DNA of 64,000 nucleotides from Bacillus sp. HNG. GTDB taxonomy: Bacteria; Bacillota; Bacilli; Bacillales; Bacillaceae_L. This document shows, in pieces, positions 25,335 to 33,047 of the stretch. Under the pieces are notes generated by a model. It worked only from the letters and a program-made list of their open reading frames with translations, had not been told where the DNA came from and did not search any database. The first letter of the stretch is position 1. Each line of letters begins with the position of its first letter. The DNA is taken from contig NZ_QUQV01000005.1 in the NCBI RefSeq assembly GCF_003400205.1, forward strand, positions 1-64,000. Reading direction: 5' to 3'. The position numbers and the translations under genes were made by a program.

Positions 25335-25599
25335 AGAATTGGTACAAAAACTATTAACCTATGGAAACCAACAGGTGGTCGTAAATTGGTACGAGGACGA
25401 GCAATTAATTGCTCGTGACGGGTTCTTTTTTTCTTATATACAAGTTGAGGATGGTTTACTGATTTTTATGAAAGACCAGATCATGAAACAAAAAGTCCCA
25501 CTCGCAAACTATGAAACAATTGAAATACTCCCAGATTTTCGTGACTTTTTTCAGCTGACTAATAAAAGCGAGTCCCTTCAAATTTATTTTCCCCATTAA
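25309..25599 (+). CDS. hypothetical protein, coupled to the upstream gene
   Basis: About 96 residues in the +1 frame relative to the preceding gene. It has alternating beta-strand-like hydrophobics (QVVVNWYEDEQL, FFFSYIQVEDGLLIFM) and no membrane segment. The start is ambiguous: ATG 25309 lies inside the upstream gene and a TTG at 25337 just after its stop is also possible. A clear terminator follows, which supports the frame being real. No family recognised. Confidence 0.55.
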   Translation: MFFASGKNKELVQKLLTYGNQQVVVNWYEDEQLIARDGFFFSYIQVEDGLLIFMKDQIMKQKVPLANYETIEILPDFRDFFQLTNKSESLQIYFPH

Positions 25600-25601
25600 A
25601 A

Positions 25602-25634
25602 AAATACTCAGATCAGTCCGCTGAGTATTTCTTT
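25602..25634. terminator. bidirectional terminator
   Basis: AAATACTCAG / CTGAGTATTT, a 10-bp stem with a 9-base loop. T-runs follow on both strands. It serves the convergent genes ending at 25599 and 25635. Confidence 0.9.
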
Positions 25635-26015
25635 TTATCCTTCTAGCATCTTTAAATAACAGATTTCTTCTTTCCCATCCACAATGGCAATATATACTGG
25701 TGTATCTGTTTCATATATTTTCGTTCCAACAGGTAGGATATTTGCTGTTCCGTCACTAAAACCATTTGTCTTATTTGACTGTTTTTTAATCTCACCCACC
25801 TGCTCCCCAATTGTATACTCAAGTTCTTGTATCCAATCAACATCCTGCCCATTTGAATATACAATCCCATCCAACATAAAAATATCTGCATACTCATTAA
25901 CTAATAAATCCGCAGGAGTAGGATTCCCTATTGGGCTCCCGGGTGAACGATCATGACAAGCGCCAGTGAATAAGAGAATAATAAATAACAGTAAATAGAT
26001 TCTTACAAATCTCAT
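25635..26015 (-). CDS. hypothetical lipoprotein
   Basis: A 126-residue protein with a lipoprotein signal: hydrophobic 6-17 and lipobox FTGAC (Cys about 20). The mature part has no known motif. Its start codon overlaps the stop of the upstream gene (ATGA), so it is the last gene of a three-gene operon. Outside-membrane location is likely; function unknown. Confidence 0.7.
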   Translation of the reverse strand: MRFVRIYLLLFIILLFTGACHDRSPGSPIGNPTPADLLVNEYADIFMLDGIVYSNGQDVDWIQELEYTIGEQVGEIKKQSNKTNGFSDGTANILPVGTKIYETDTPVYIAIVDGKEEICYLKMLEG

Positions 26016-26506
26016 TTTGTTTCCTCCGCTTTTTTGCCTACCCCAACCACTGTCCAGGAACGGTCAATGTACTCAACGAGAAGTGTATACGAGTCCCTTA
26101 CTCCTAATTCTTGCCCATTTTCCGGATCATATTTAAAACAAACAACCCCCACATAACGATGTTTATCTTTGTATAGTTCCTTCATTATTTCATAAGTTGC
26201 CTCTCCATTATCATAGGTCAACTCAAACTTACATTGTTGTACAAAACCCTTAAATTCATGCCAATTAATGGGTTCTCTTACACTTTCAAAAACTGAATCT
26301 GCCTTAATCGAATCCCACTGGCTTTCCTCAACTATGTACGAACTGCTTTCTTTGTCATTCCTTGCCTCTTCAAGTATTTGCTCAACAACATGATGAGGGT
26401 TCAAATATAAATTCTTTATATAAAAATACTGTCCGCCCGCGAACAAGCAAATCACAATAAACATTAAAATTAGTACTCTTATTGTCCTCTTCAAAATGGA
26501 GCCCAC
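26012..26506 (-). CDS. hypothetical membrane-anchored protein
   Basis: About 164 residues starting at a GTG one base after the preceding stop codon. A single N-terminal membrane segment (about 8-28, IRVLILMFIVICLFAGG) precedes an extracytoplasmic domain ending in a beta-rich SYTLLVEYIDRSWTVVGVG, like small NTF2 or DUF-type export domains. A longer frame to 26632 overlaps the upstream gene and is rejected. Function unknown. Confidence 0.65.
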   Translation of the reverse strand: MGSILKRTIRVLILMFIVICLFAGGQYFYIKNLYLNPHHVVEQILEEARNDKESSSYIVEESQWDSIKADSVFESVREPINWHEFKGFVQQCKFELTYDNGEATYEIMKELYKDKHRYVGVVCFKYDPENGQELGVRDSYTLLVEYIDRSWTVVGVGKKAEETK

Positions 26507-26507
26507 T

Positions 26508-26774
26508 CTATCCAAACCTTCTAAAATATGTTTTTGGTGCAAGGATGAAGGTGAACAATAATGTGAGTAAACTTGCAATAAAAAAACAGATTGAATATAC
26601 CGGTATGATTTTTTCCGGTACACGATCATCAATTTCCAATCCTAAAAAATGAACCTCAATACCATCGCCATTCACATTTGTCCCAAGGGACCAGAGCTCT
26701 AATCCTTTCAAAAACAATGTAATAGTTAACGTGACAAATACAAACAAAATGAACGTACGAATAAGTTTGGTCAT
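26508..26774 (-). CDS. hypothetical two-helix membrane protein
   Basis: An 88-residue protein with membrane segments at about 5-25 and 58-80 and a 30-residue extracytoplasmic loop between. GGGAGGTG precedes the ATG at 26774. It is the first gene of the operon 26774-25635. No family recognised. All three products are predicted at or outside the membrane. Confidence 0.65.
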   Translation of the reverse strand: MTKLIRTFILFVFVTLTITLFLKGLELWSLGTNVNGDGIEVHFLGLEIDDRVPEKIIPVYSICFFIASLLTLLFTFILAPKTYFRRFG

Positions 26775-26962
26775 GCTTGCACCTCCCATCAATTAGGGTA
26801 ACATATTTTTCCAAACCCAAAAAGACTACTTTTGTAATTTTCAGCCAATTATTCAATTAGAATATTTCTGAATCCGAAAGTTTCGATTATGAAAATAATC
26901 TCCAATTGTGATATTATTAGTCTACTAGTATATGAAGAATAGTTTAGGAGATGGAAAAAGAT

Positions 26963-28171
26963 ATGCCAACTTGGCAACGAAATTTATGGGTTCTCTGGAT
27001 TGGTGTCTTTTTTACGGCTTCCGGTTTTTCGATGGTTATTCCATTTTTACCAATTTTTCTATTGGAAATCGGGGTGCACGACCACACCGAATTATGGTCA
27101 GGACTAATCTACGGGGCCGCCTTTTTTGCGGGTGCATTTGCGACTCCGTTTTGGGGAAGAATTGCCGACAAATACGGACGCAAACCAATGATCGTTCGGG
27201 CAGGATTTGCCCTTTTTCTTGTTTACACGTTAATGGCTTTTGTCACAAACGCGTATCAAATATTAGGTCTTCGATTAATGCAAGGCTTACTAAGTGGATT
27301 TATACCTGGCTCCATTGCCCTTGTAGGTACTAACACGCCAACGAAGAAGGTGGGTTATGCCCTATCGATGATTTCATCTGCGGCAGCAACAGGGATGATT
27401 CTAGGTCCTCTTTTAGGAGGAGGAATGGCAGAGCTTTGGGGTAATCGCTGGGCGTTTGCCAGTGCAGGAATCATAGTCCTACTGGCAACAATTTTAATTA
27501 TCTTTTTCGTAAAAGAGGAAAATTTCAAAGCAAACAAGGAAAAAGGCTCTGTTATCAAAGACTTTCGCATTGCGATAAACAACCGCCCATTCTTGCTTGT
27601 ATTAATTCTGACGCTTATGGTCAGCTGTTCTACGATGATTATCGATCCGATCTTGCCGTTATACATTGCTGATATCGCAAGCCACACAAACTATGCGACC
27701 TTACTTACTGGTTTTGTCATTTCCTTACCTGGTCTAGCAAGTGCACTTTTTGCACCTGTATGGGGTAAATGGGCGGATAAGGTTGGTTTCCACCGCGTTC
27801 TATTTATCGGACTTTTAGGGGCAGCAATCGGTACTTTAGCTCAAATCGTCTTTACCCAAATCTGGGGCTTTTCTTTCATACGCTTTGTCTATGGCGTATT
27901 CTTCTGTGCGGTCTTCCCTGCGTTAAACGGATTAGTCGTCAAATCAACACCAGAAGATTTCCGGGGCAGAGCATTCAGTTTAAACCAAACAGCAAACCAA
28001 ATCGGCGGAATGATTGGTCCGCTATTAGGTGGTTTACTCGGAGGCTTATTTCCAACACAAATCCTATTCACCGTAACAGGCGCTTTGCTTCTAGTTGCAG
28101 TGGCGACAGCATACTTAAATGGTGATCAACGGAAACGCACGGTAAAACAACAGCTCCTTGCAAAGAAATAA
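26963..28171 (+). CDS. MFS drug exporter (DHA1 type, YttB/MdtG-like)
   Basis: A 402-residue major facilitator with 12 membrane segments. Motif A GRIADKYGRKP (about 60-70) and motif C GMILGPLLGGGMAE (about 135-148) mark it as a proton antiporter of the DHA1 drug-efflux group, close to YttB/MdtG. Substrates are not predictable. ATG 26963 fits AGGAGATGG; the in-frame ATG at 26951 overlaps that site. Confidence 0.85.
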   Translation: MPTWQRNLWVLWIGVFFTASGFSMVIPFLPIFLLEIGVHDHTELWSGLIYGAAFFAGAFATPFWGRIADKYGRKPMIVRAGFALFLVYTLMAFVTNAYQILGLRLMQGLLSGFIPGSIALVGTNTPTKKVGYALSMISSAAATGMILGPLLGGGMAELWGNRWAFASAGIIVLLATILIIFFVKEENFKANKEKGSVIKDFRIAINNRPFLLVLILTLMVSCSTMIIDPILPLYIADIASHTNYATLLTGFVISLPGLASALFAPVWGKWADKVGFHRVLFIGLLGAAIGTLAQIVFTQIWGFSFIRFVYGVFFCAVFPALNGLVVKSTPEDFRGRAFSLNQTANQIGGMIGPLLGGLLGGLFPTQILFTVTGALLLVAVATAYLNGDQRKRTVKQQLLAKK

Positions 28172-28187
28172 ATAGATGGACACGATT

Positions 28188-28215
28188 ACGCTAGGCTATC
28201 AACCTAGCGTTTTTT
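28188..28215 (+). terminator. rho-independent terminator of the MFS gene
   Basis: ACGCTAGG, a 7-base loop, CCTAGCGT, then TTTTTTG. Confidence 0.9.
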
Positions 28216-28325
28216 GTGTGTTTAAGACTCATTCAACATTTTTCAGAAAGTTTAATTTCCTAATGACCAATCCCGTCTTTCACGAATATTTTATCCTAAA
28301 GAATTTGAATCTTGTAGGTGAAAAA

Positions 28326-28610
28326 ATGGATCTCAACTTAAAATTATATATTCGTCAAGATGCGTTTATCTTAATTCCTGTTCTCTATTTCATTGGCCTC
28401 ATTTTAAAAGAAACTCCCTTCATTCCAGAATGGACACATAGATGGATTCAGTTAAGCTTCGCAATTTTCGCCTGTCTTCTATACTATGGGTTTATTATCC
28501 AATCCGTTGTCCAGGCGATTCTTGTCACAGGAGCAACCATGATCTCCGAAGACCTTATCAAAAACACCATCCACGGTATCAACACAGCTATAAATAAAAA
28601 GGATGAATAA
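28326..28610 (+). CDS. holin-like membrane protein (phage holin superfamily V type)
   Basis: A 94-residue protein with an amphipathic start (LYIRQDAFILIPVLYFIGLIL), two to three membrane helices and a C-terminal QAILVTGATMISEDLIKN. This pattern matches small holins of the Phage_holin_5_2 type. It is alone, with no phage structural or lysin genes nearby, so a chromosomal role or phage relic is possible. TAGGTG precedes the ATG. An upstream in-frame extension overlaps the MFS terminator and is rejected. Confidence 0.65.
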   Translation: MDLNLKLYIRQDAFILIPVLYFIGLILKETPFIPEWTHRWIQLSFAIFACLLYYGFIIQSVVQAILVTGATMISEDLIKNTIHGINTAINKKDE

Positions 28611-28704
28611 CAGTCGAGTTCACATCGATATTTAGAGACATCCATGGAAAGAAAAGCCACCTCACTTAAATGGAGTTGACCAATTTACAAAGAACCTAAG
28701 GAAT

Positions 28705-28745
28705 AAATTTAAACCGCGGTCACAGATGCCACGGTTTAAATTTTG
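28705..28745 (+). terminator. hairpin after the holin-like gene
   Basis: A 12-bp stem AAATTTAAACCG / CGGTTTAAATTT with a 15-base loop, about 95 bases after the stop codon. The T-run is short (TTTTG). Confidence 0.6.
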
Positions 28746-28784
28746 TATGACCTGAATAATTGCCGTAGCATGTATTCCAAATTC

Positions 28785-29197
28785 TTTTCATAGATGGGTT
28801 TATGTTATGGGTTTTTCTATATTTATCCAACTCTTTTCATATATAGCGTTTATGTTATGAGTTTTTCCACCTTTATCCAAATCTCTTTTCATATATAGCG
28901 TTTATACTATAGGTTTTACCATCTTTATCCAAACCCCTTTTCAAATATAGTGTTTTTGTTATGGGTTTTTCCACCTTTATCCAGACCCCTTTTCATATAT
29001 AACGTTTATGTTATGAGTTTTTCCACCTTTATCCAGACTCCTTTTCATATATAACGTTTATGTTATGAGTTTTTCCACCTTTATCCAGACCCCTTTTCAT
29101 ATATAACGTTTATGTTATGAGTTTTTCCACCTTTATCCAGATCCCTTTTAATATATCGCATTTATGACAAGACCTTTTCCATTTTTCGCAATACCTT
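28785..29197. repeat. tandem array 3 (family B, 52-bp period)
   Basis: Eight units located by CTTTTCATATATA-type boxes at 28785, 28834, 28886, 28938, 28990, 29042, 29094 and 29146; six of the seven steps are exactly 52 and the first is 49. Unit landmarks are CATATATAACGTTTATGTTA and GTTTTTCCACCTTTATCCAG. Its reverse complement resembles array 4. It lies between the holin-like gene and the DUF1906 gene, ahead of the latter's promoter region. Confidence 0.95.
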
Positions 29198-29308
29198 TCA
29201 TTGCCACGCTCCTGACTTTATAGGTTGATGAAACCATACCAGCCCAGACCCACACCCTACACATAAACCTTTCATATGATACAGGGAGTATCGAAGTGAG
29301 GTGATATA

Positions 29309-30289
29309 ATGACAGAAAAAGTATTTAATTTGATTGTAGCTGCTGTCATCGGCTTCCTTTTATGCTGTGGGGTGTATTTCTATGTAACAGAGGACAAACC
29401 AAATCCTGCAACAACGACTCCTGCCACAGAATCACCACCGACTCCCCCTCTTGCAAACAAAGATCAAAATCAAAAGTCTCCAGCAGAAGAACAAAACCAA
29501 GATCAAAAACATGAGGAAGAAAAACAAAAAGAGCAGGAAAAACCACAACAAACAGAGCAAAATAATGAAAACAATAAACAAGAACAACAACAAGATCAAA
29601 ACAAGAATGAAACGAAAAAACCTAGTGATAATCTGCCCGAAGTCGTATGGGGAATTGATTCAGCCAGTGAAACAACCAAGGATTTTTATGCTTGTGTAAA
29701 AGAAAACTTTGGTGACCCTATTGTGTTTGGTCGTTACATCGGTGGGCGTGATGGAATCTCAGTTGGCCTTACAGCTGAGCAAGTGAAAATCATACATGCT
29801 GAAGGAGATTTTATCCTACCAATCTACAATCATTTTAATGACGCTACCGGTTACGATAATGGTGTAGCACATGCAAAGGATGCACTTAAGCTAGCAGGTG
29901 AAATAGGCATCCCCGAGAATATCGCCATCTTTGCCGATATTGAACCGGACTATCCCGTAGATTCAGAGTTTATCAATGGCTGGTTTGATACAATCGTAGG
30001 TTCAAAATACAAATCTGGAATCTATGGAGTGTTTGACCCCGAACAAGCTTTGTTTAAAGCCTATCAAGAAGCTGGAAAAAGCAATGGTGCTATCCTCGAA
30101 CAAAACTATATTTGGACAGCCGCACCGAGCGTAGGAGTTACGGCAGAATCAAAAGCACCAGAGTTTAACCCATCCGCCCCGGCAGGCTCACTCGCATGGG
30201 GTTGGCAATATGGTCTTGAATCAAAAAGCTGCAACATTGACACCAATCTATTCAAACGAGAACTCGTCGATGTGTTGTGGGGACCGTAG
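29309..30289 (+). CDS. DUF1906 (Rv2525c-like glycoside-hydrolase-like) protein, membrane anchored
   Basis: A 326-residue protein: N-terminal membrane anchor (about 5-26), a low-complexity linker (about 30-110) first rich in Pro/Thr then in Gln/Glu/Lys/Asn, and a C-terminal DUF1906 domain (about 113-325) starting VWGIDSAS and containing FGRYIGG and IFADIEPDYP. This TIM-barrel-like domain is related to GH25 lysozymes and is thought to act on the cell wall. The linker would hold the domain in the wall. ESPPTP near residue 41 is a possible Pro-Pro endopeptidase site. Confidence 0.85.
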   Translation: MTEKVFNLIVAAVIGFLLCCGVYFYVTEDKPNPATTTPATESPPTPPLANKDQNQKSPAEEQNQDQKHEEEKQKEQEKPQQTEQNNENNKQEQQQDQNKNETKKPSDNLPEVVWGIDSASETTKDFYACVKENFGDPIVFGRYIGGRDGISVGLTAEQVKIIHAEGDFILPIYNHFNDATGYDNGVAHAKDALKLAGEIGIPENIAIFADIEPDYPVDSEFINGWFDTIVGSKYKSGIYGVFDPEQALFKAYQEAGKSNGAILEQNYIWTAAPSVGVTAESKAPEFNPSAPAGSLAWGWQYGLESKSCNIDTNLFKRELVDVLWGP

Positions 30290-30304
30290 TTTGTAAACAA
30301 AATA

Positions 30305-30332
30305 GAAGCATGAGATTCTTTTCTCATGCTTC
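30305..30332. terminator. bidirectional hairpin
   Basis: An 11-bp perfect stem GAAGCATGAGA / TCTCATGCTTC between convergent genes. T-runs are short on both strands. Confidence 0.7.
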
Positions 30333-30343
30333 CACTATACTAT

Positions 30344-31039
30344 TCAACTATTCGATTGCTGCATGTAAACCTCTTCATACGGCTGAACGATAACAAAGCC
30401 ATCTCCTTCAAATCTCATTTGGATTGACTCCCCACTTCCACGTCCGACGAAGGTTTTAAATGAGATATCGGTTTGGAACTCTGGCTGAAGATTTCCTGAC
30501 CATGCAACTGTTGCATTTGGGTCGGTGACAACCGGTTTCCCTGGGGTTACACGCAATGTGAGTGGCTCGTAATGAGTTGTAATTGCCAACATTCCACTTC
30601 CCTCACAACGAACATTAAACAATCCACCTGCCATCATTCCAGCAACTCGTTTCATTAACTTGATTTCGTGCTTTAAGGATGGTTCAAAGGCTAGAAGGTC
30701 ATTTCCATTCACGTAAATTGCTTCATTTTGCAGCTGAAGGATGATGATTTTTTTCCCACTATCGGCCAGGTATAGCTTACCTTGCCCGTTTGCTTTCATC
30801 AGAGATGCCCCTTCTCCTGTCAATGCTTTTTTAAACATATTTCCTAGACCATGCTCAAGAATTCCCTCTCGTTCATACTTAATTTTTCCATTATACGCAA
30901 CCATCGAACCTGCTTTTGCCCAAACCATGCCATTAAGATTTACCTCAAGCATTCTTGGAGTTTCTAATTCAAATAGACCTTCCCCTTTGTCCTCTTGCTC
31001 CGTATTTTTAATGAATTCCGCAATCGAATATTTATTCAT
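30344..31039 (-). CDS. AIM24 family protein
   Basis: A 231-residue protein of the AIM24/TIGR00266 family: beta-rich with motifs MVWAKAGSMVAYNG (about 39-52), NGNDLLAFEPSL and RCEGSGMLAI. Bacterial members form a TRAP-like beta scaffold of unknown role; the mitochondrial relative affects inner-membrane organisation. GGGTGAA precedes ATG 31039. Monocistronic. Confidence 0.85.
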   Translation of the reverse strand: MNKYSIAEFIKNTEQEDKGEGLFELETPRMLEVNLNGMVWAKAGSMVAYNGKIKYEREGILEHGLGNMFKKALTGEGASLMKANGQGKLYLADSGKKIIILQLQNEAIYVNGNDLLAFEPSLKHEIKLMKRVAGMMAGGLFNVRCEGSGMLAITTHYEPLTLRVTPGKPVVTDPNATVAWSGNLQPEFQTDISFKTFVGRGSGESIQMRFEGDGFVIVQPYEEVYMQQSNS

Positions 31040-31153
31040 TTCACCCACATCCTTTCGTTAGTTTGTTTTACGATTCAAATTGTAAAAAGGTTTCATTATG
31101 TAAAGCTTTTGTAAACATCCTCTATGTGACTTTAAAAAATCAAACTTGAATGC

Positions 31154-31183
31154 TATAATTCCGATATCGGTTTTCGATATTGG
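31154..31183 (+). promoter_or_regulatory. padR-chrA promoter -10 and candidate PadR operator
   Basis: TATAAT (31154-31159) is followed at once by the perfect palindrome CCGATATCGG (31161-31170) and the related direct copy CGATATTGG (31175-31183), i.e. around the expected start. The -35 is weak (TTTAAA). The arrangement suggests autorepression by the PadR protein encoded downstream. Confidence 0.5.
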
Positions 31184-31216
31184 CTTTCTATATTAAGTTG
31201 ATTGGTGGTACATAAA

Positions 31217-31525
31217 GTGGAAGAAAAGATATTACGAAAGCTCTTTCTTGGGTTCATTCAAATACATATTTTACATCATGCACAGGAGCACCCCATTTAC
31301 GGTGCATGGATGCTCGAAGAATTGAGAGAGCACGGCTACAACATTAGCTCTGGAACGCTCTACCCAATACTCCACAGTATGGAATCAGATGGACTTTTAA
31401 GAAAAGAGGAAAAAAATGTAGAAGGAAAAATTAGAAAATATTATACAACCACTGAAAAAGGAAGTTCCATCCTTATCGAAGCTAGAAATAAAGCCTATGA
31501 GCTTTTTAAAGAAATTAAGGATTAA
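31217..31525 (+). CDS. PadR family transcriptional regulator
   Basis: A 102-residue PadR protein: winged helix-turn-helix with HPIYGAWMLEELREHGYNIS and SGTLYPILHSMESDGLL, and a wing ending KYYTTTEKG. The GTG at 31217 is eight bases after GGTGG. It is 17 bases upstream of chrA in the same operon. PadR-type repressors sense phenolics, drugs or metals; a link to chromate stress is inferred from chrA. Confidence 0.88.
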   Translation: MEEKILRKLFLGFIQIHILHHAQEHPIYGAWMLEELREHGYNISSGTLYPILHSMESDGLLRKEEKNVEGKIRKYYTTTEKGSSILIEARNKAYELFKEIKD

Positions 31526-31542
31526 TTTGAAAGGAGAATAGA

Positions 31543-32709
31543 ATGAAAAATTTACTAGAGATTCTTTTCGTCTCAACTAGACTAGGATTAACATCCTTCG
31601 GAGGACCTGTTGCCCATTTAGGCTATTTCCACGAAGAATACATCCGCAGAAGAAAATGGATGGATGAAAAAACGTATGCGGACCTGGTTGCTTTGTGTCA
31701 GTTTCTACCCGGACCAGCAAGCAGTCAGGTGGGAATCGGCATAGGTGTCATGCGTGCCGGTGTACTCGGTGGTATTGTTTCGTTTCTTGGATTCACCCTA
31801 CCATCCGTGATTGCGCTGATTGTTTTCGCCATCATTCTTCAAGGTTTAGATGTTGGAACTGCTGGCTGGATTCATGGTTTAAAATTAGTTGCTGTCGCCG
31901 TCGTGGCACATGCCATCCTTGGTATGGCGCAAAAGCTAACACCGGATTTACCCCGAAAGTCATTAGCTCTGTTTGCGCTAGTAGGAACACTATTATGGCA
32001 AACAGCCTTTACACAGGTAGGAGTAATTCTCATTGCGGCAATCCTAGGATTTGTCATATTTAAAAATCAAACAGACAACGAAACTACAAATCTACAGTTT
32101 CCAATATCTAAAGGGTTTGCTGCGATTTGTTTGACATTGTTTTTTGGTTTGCTGATTGTTTTACCGATTTTAAGGGAAGTTACTTCCTTGGAATGGATTG
32201 CGATGTTTGACAGTTTTTATCGTTCTGGCTCACTTGTTTTTGGTGGCGGTCATGTGGTTTTACCGTTATTGGAGCGTGAATTTGTACCAACAGGATGGCT
32301 TAGTGAAGAAGCATTTTTAGCCGGATATGGTGCAGCACAAGCTGTTCCGGGTCCACTCTTCACGTTTGCTGCTTATCTTGGTGCCGTGATGAATGGTTGG
32401 CAAGGTGGACTACTTGCAACAGTCGCTATTTTCCTTCCAGCGTTTTTACTTATTTTAGGAACACTCCCTTTCTGGGATTCTCTTCGACGCAATCCTAAAA
32501 TTAAAGGGGCTTTAATGGGGGTAAACGCGGCAGTAGTTGGAATTTTGATCTCGGCCTTCTATCACCCAATATGGACCAGCACTGTATTTGCGCCTATTGA
32601 TTTTGCATTTGCTGCCGTTTTGTTCAGCATGCTTGTCTATTGGAAGCTGCCACCTTGGATTGTGGTTGTAACAGGAGCCATCGGCGGAGCCATTATAGGT
32701 TTGTTCTAG
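31543..32709 (+). CDS. chrA: chromate transporter ChrA (two-domain)
   Basis: A 388-residue CHR family protein with two homologous halves. The first begins GLTSFGGPVAHLGYF with CQFLPGPASSQVGIGIG (about 50-66); the second has GSLVFGGGHVVLPLLERE and AVPGPLFTFAAYLG. ChrA exports chromate, taken up by sulfate transporters, and gives chromate resistance. GGAG precedes the ATG. It is cotranscribed with padR and followed by a strong terminator. Confidence 0.93.
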   Translation: MKNLLEILFVSTRLGLTSFGGPVAHLGYFHEEYIRRRKWMDEKTYADLVALCQFLPGPASSQVGIGIGVMRAGVLGGIVSFLGFTLPSVIALIVFAIILQGLDVGTAGWIHGLKLVAVAVVAHAILGMAQKLTPDLPRKSLALFALVGTLLWQTAFTQVGVILIAAILGFVIFKNQTDNETTNLQFPISKGFAAICLTLFFGLLIVLPILREVTSLEWIAMFDSFYRSGSLVFGGGHVVLPLLEREFVPTGWLSEEAFLAGYGAAQAVPGPLFTFAAYLGAVMNGWQGGLLATVAIFLPAFLLILGTLPFWDSLRRNPKIKGALMGVNAAVVGILISAFYHPIWTSTVFAPIDFAFAAVLFSMLVYWKLPPWIVVVTGAIGGAIIGLF

Positions 32710-32734
32710 ACTACCAGTTTGGTAGTCTTTTTTT
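32709..32734 (+). terminator. rho-independent terminator of padR-chrA
   Basis: GACTACCA, loop GTT, TGGTAGTC, then seven T. It begins at the last base of the chrA stop codon. Confidence 0.9.
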
Positions 32735-32802
32735 ATACCTTTTCGTTGAAAAGTAATAGATGCAACCAAGAATAGCGTCTCACTCTTTGAAAATCGCAAA
32801 AT

Positions 32803-32997
32803 GAGGGTACAAATAACACCTAATCTTACCCTCACTCTCCATAAATACCAAATTGACGGTACGAATATCGTCTAATCTTACCCTCACTTTCCTTAAATAG
32901 CAAAATGAGGGTACGAATAACGACTAATCGTACCCTCACTCTTCCATAAAACCAAATTGATGGTATGAATAATGCCTAACCATACCATCACCCCTTC
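32803..32997. repeat. tandem array 2 (family A, 52-bp period)
   Basis: Four units with the third G of GGGTA/GGTA at 32807, 32859, 32911 and 32963, all 52 apart. In unit 3 the core has perfect 11-bp arms TGAGGGTACGA / TCGTACCCTCA around an 11-base centre. The reverse complement of this core matches the core of array 1 at about 28 of 33 positions, while the spacers differ. It lies between the convergent chrA and AAA ATPase genes. Confidence 0.95.
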
Positions 32998-33047
32998 AAA
33001 ATTTGCATTCAAATGGAACGAAAATCCCCTAAATAACCTCTATCAAC

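Noticed and set aside
28326-28610. Prophage region
   Set aside because: Only one holin-like gene was found. No integrase, terminase, capsid, tail or lysin genes are adjacent, and flanking genes are ordinary chromosomal genes.
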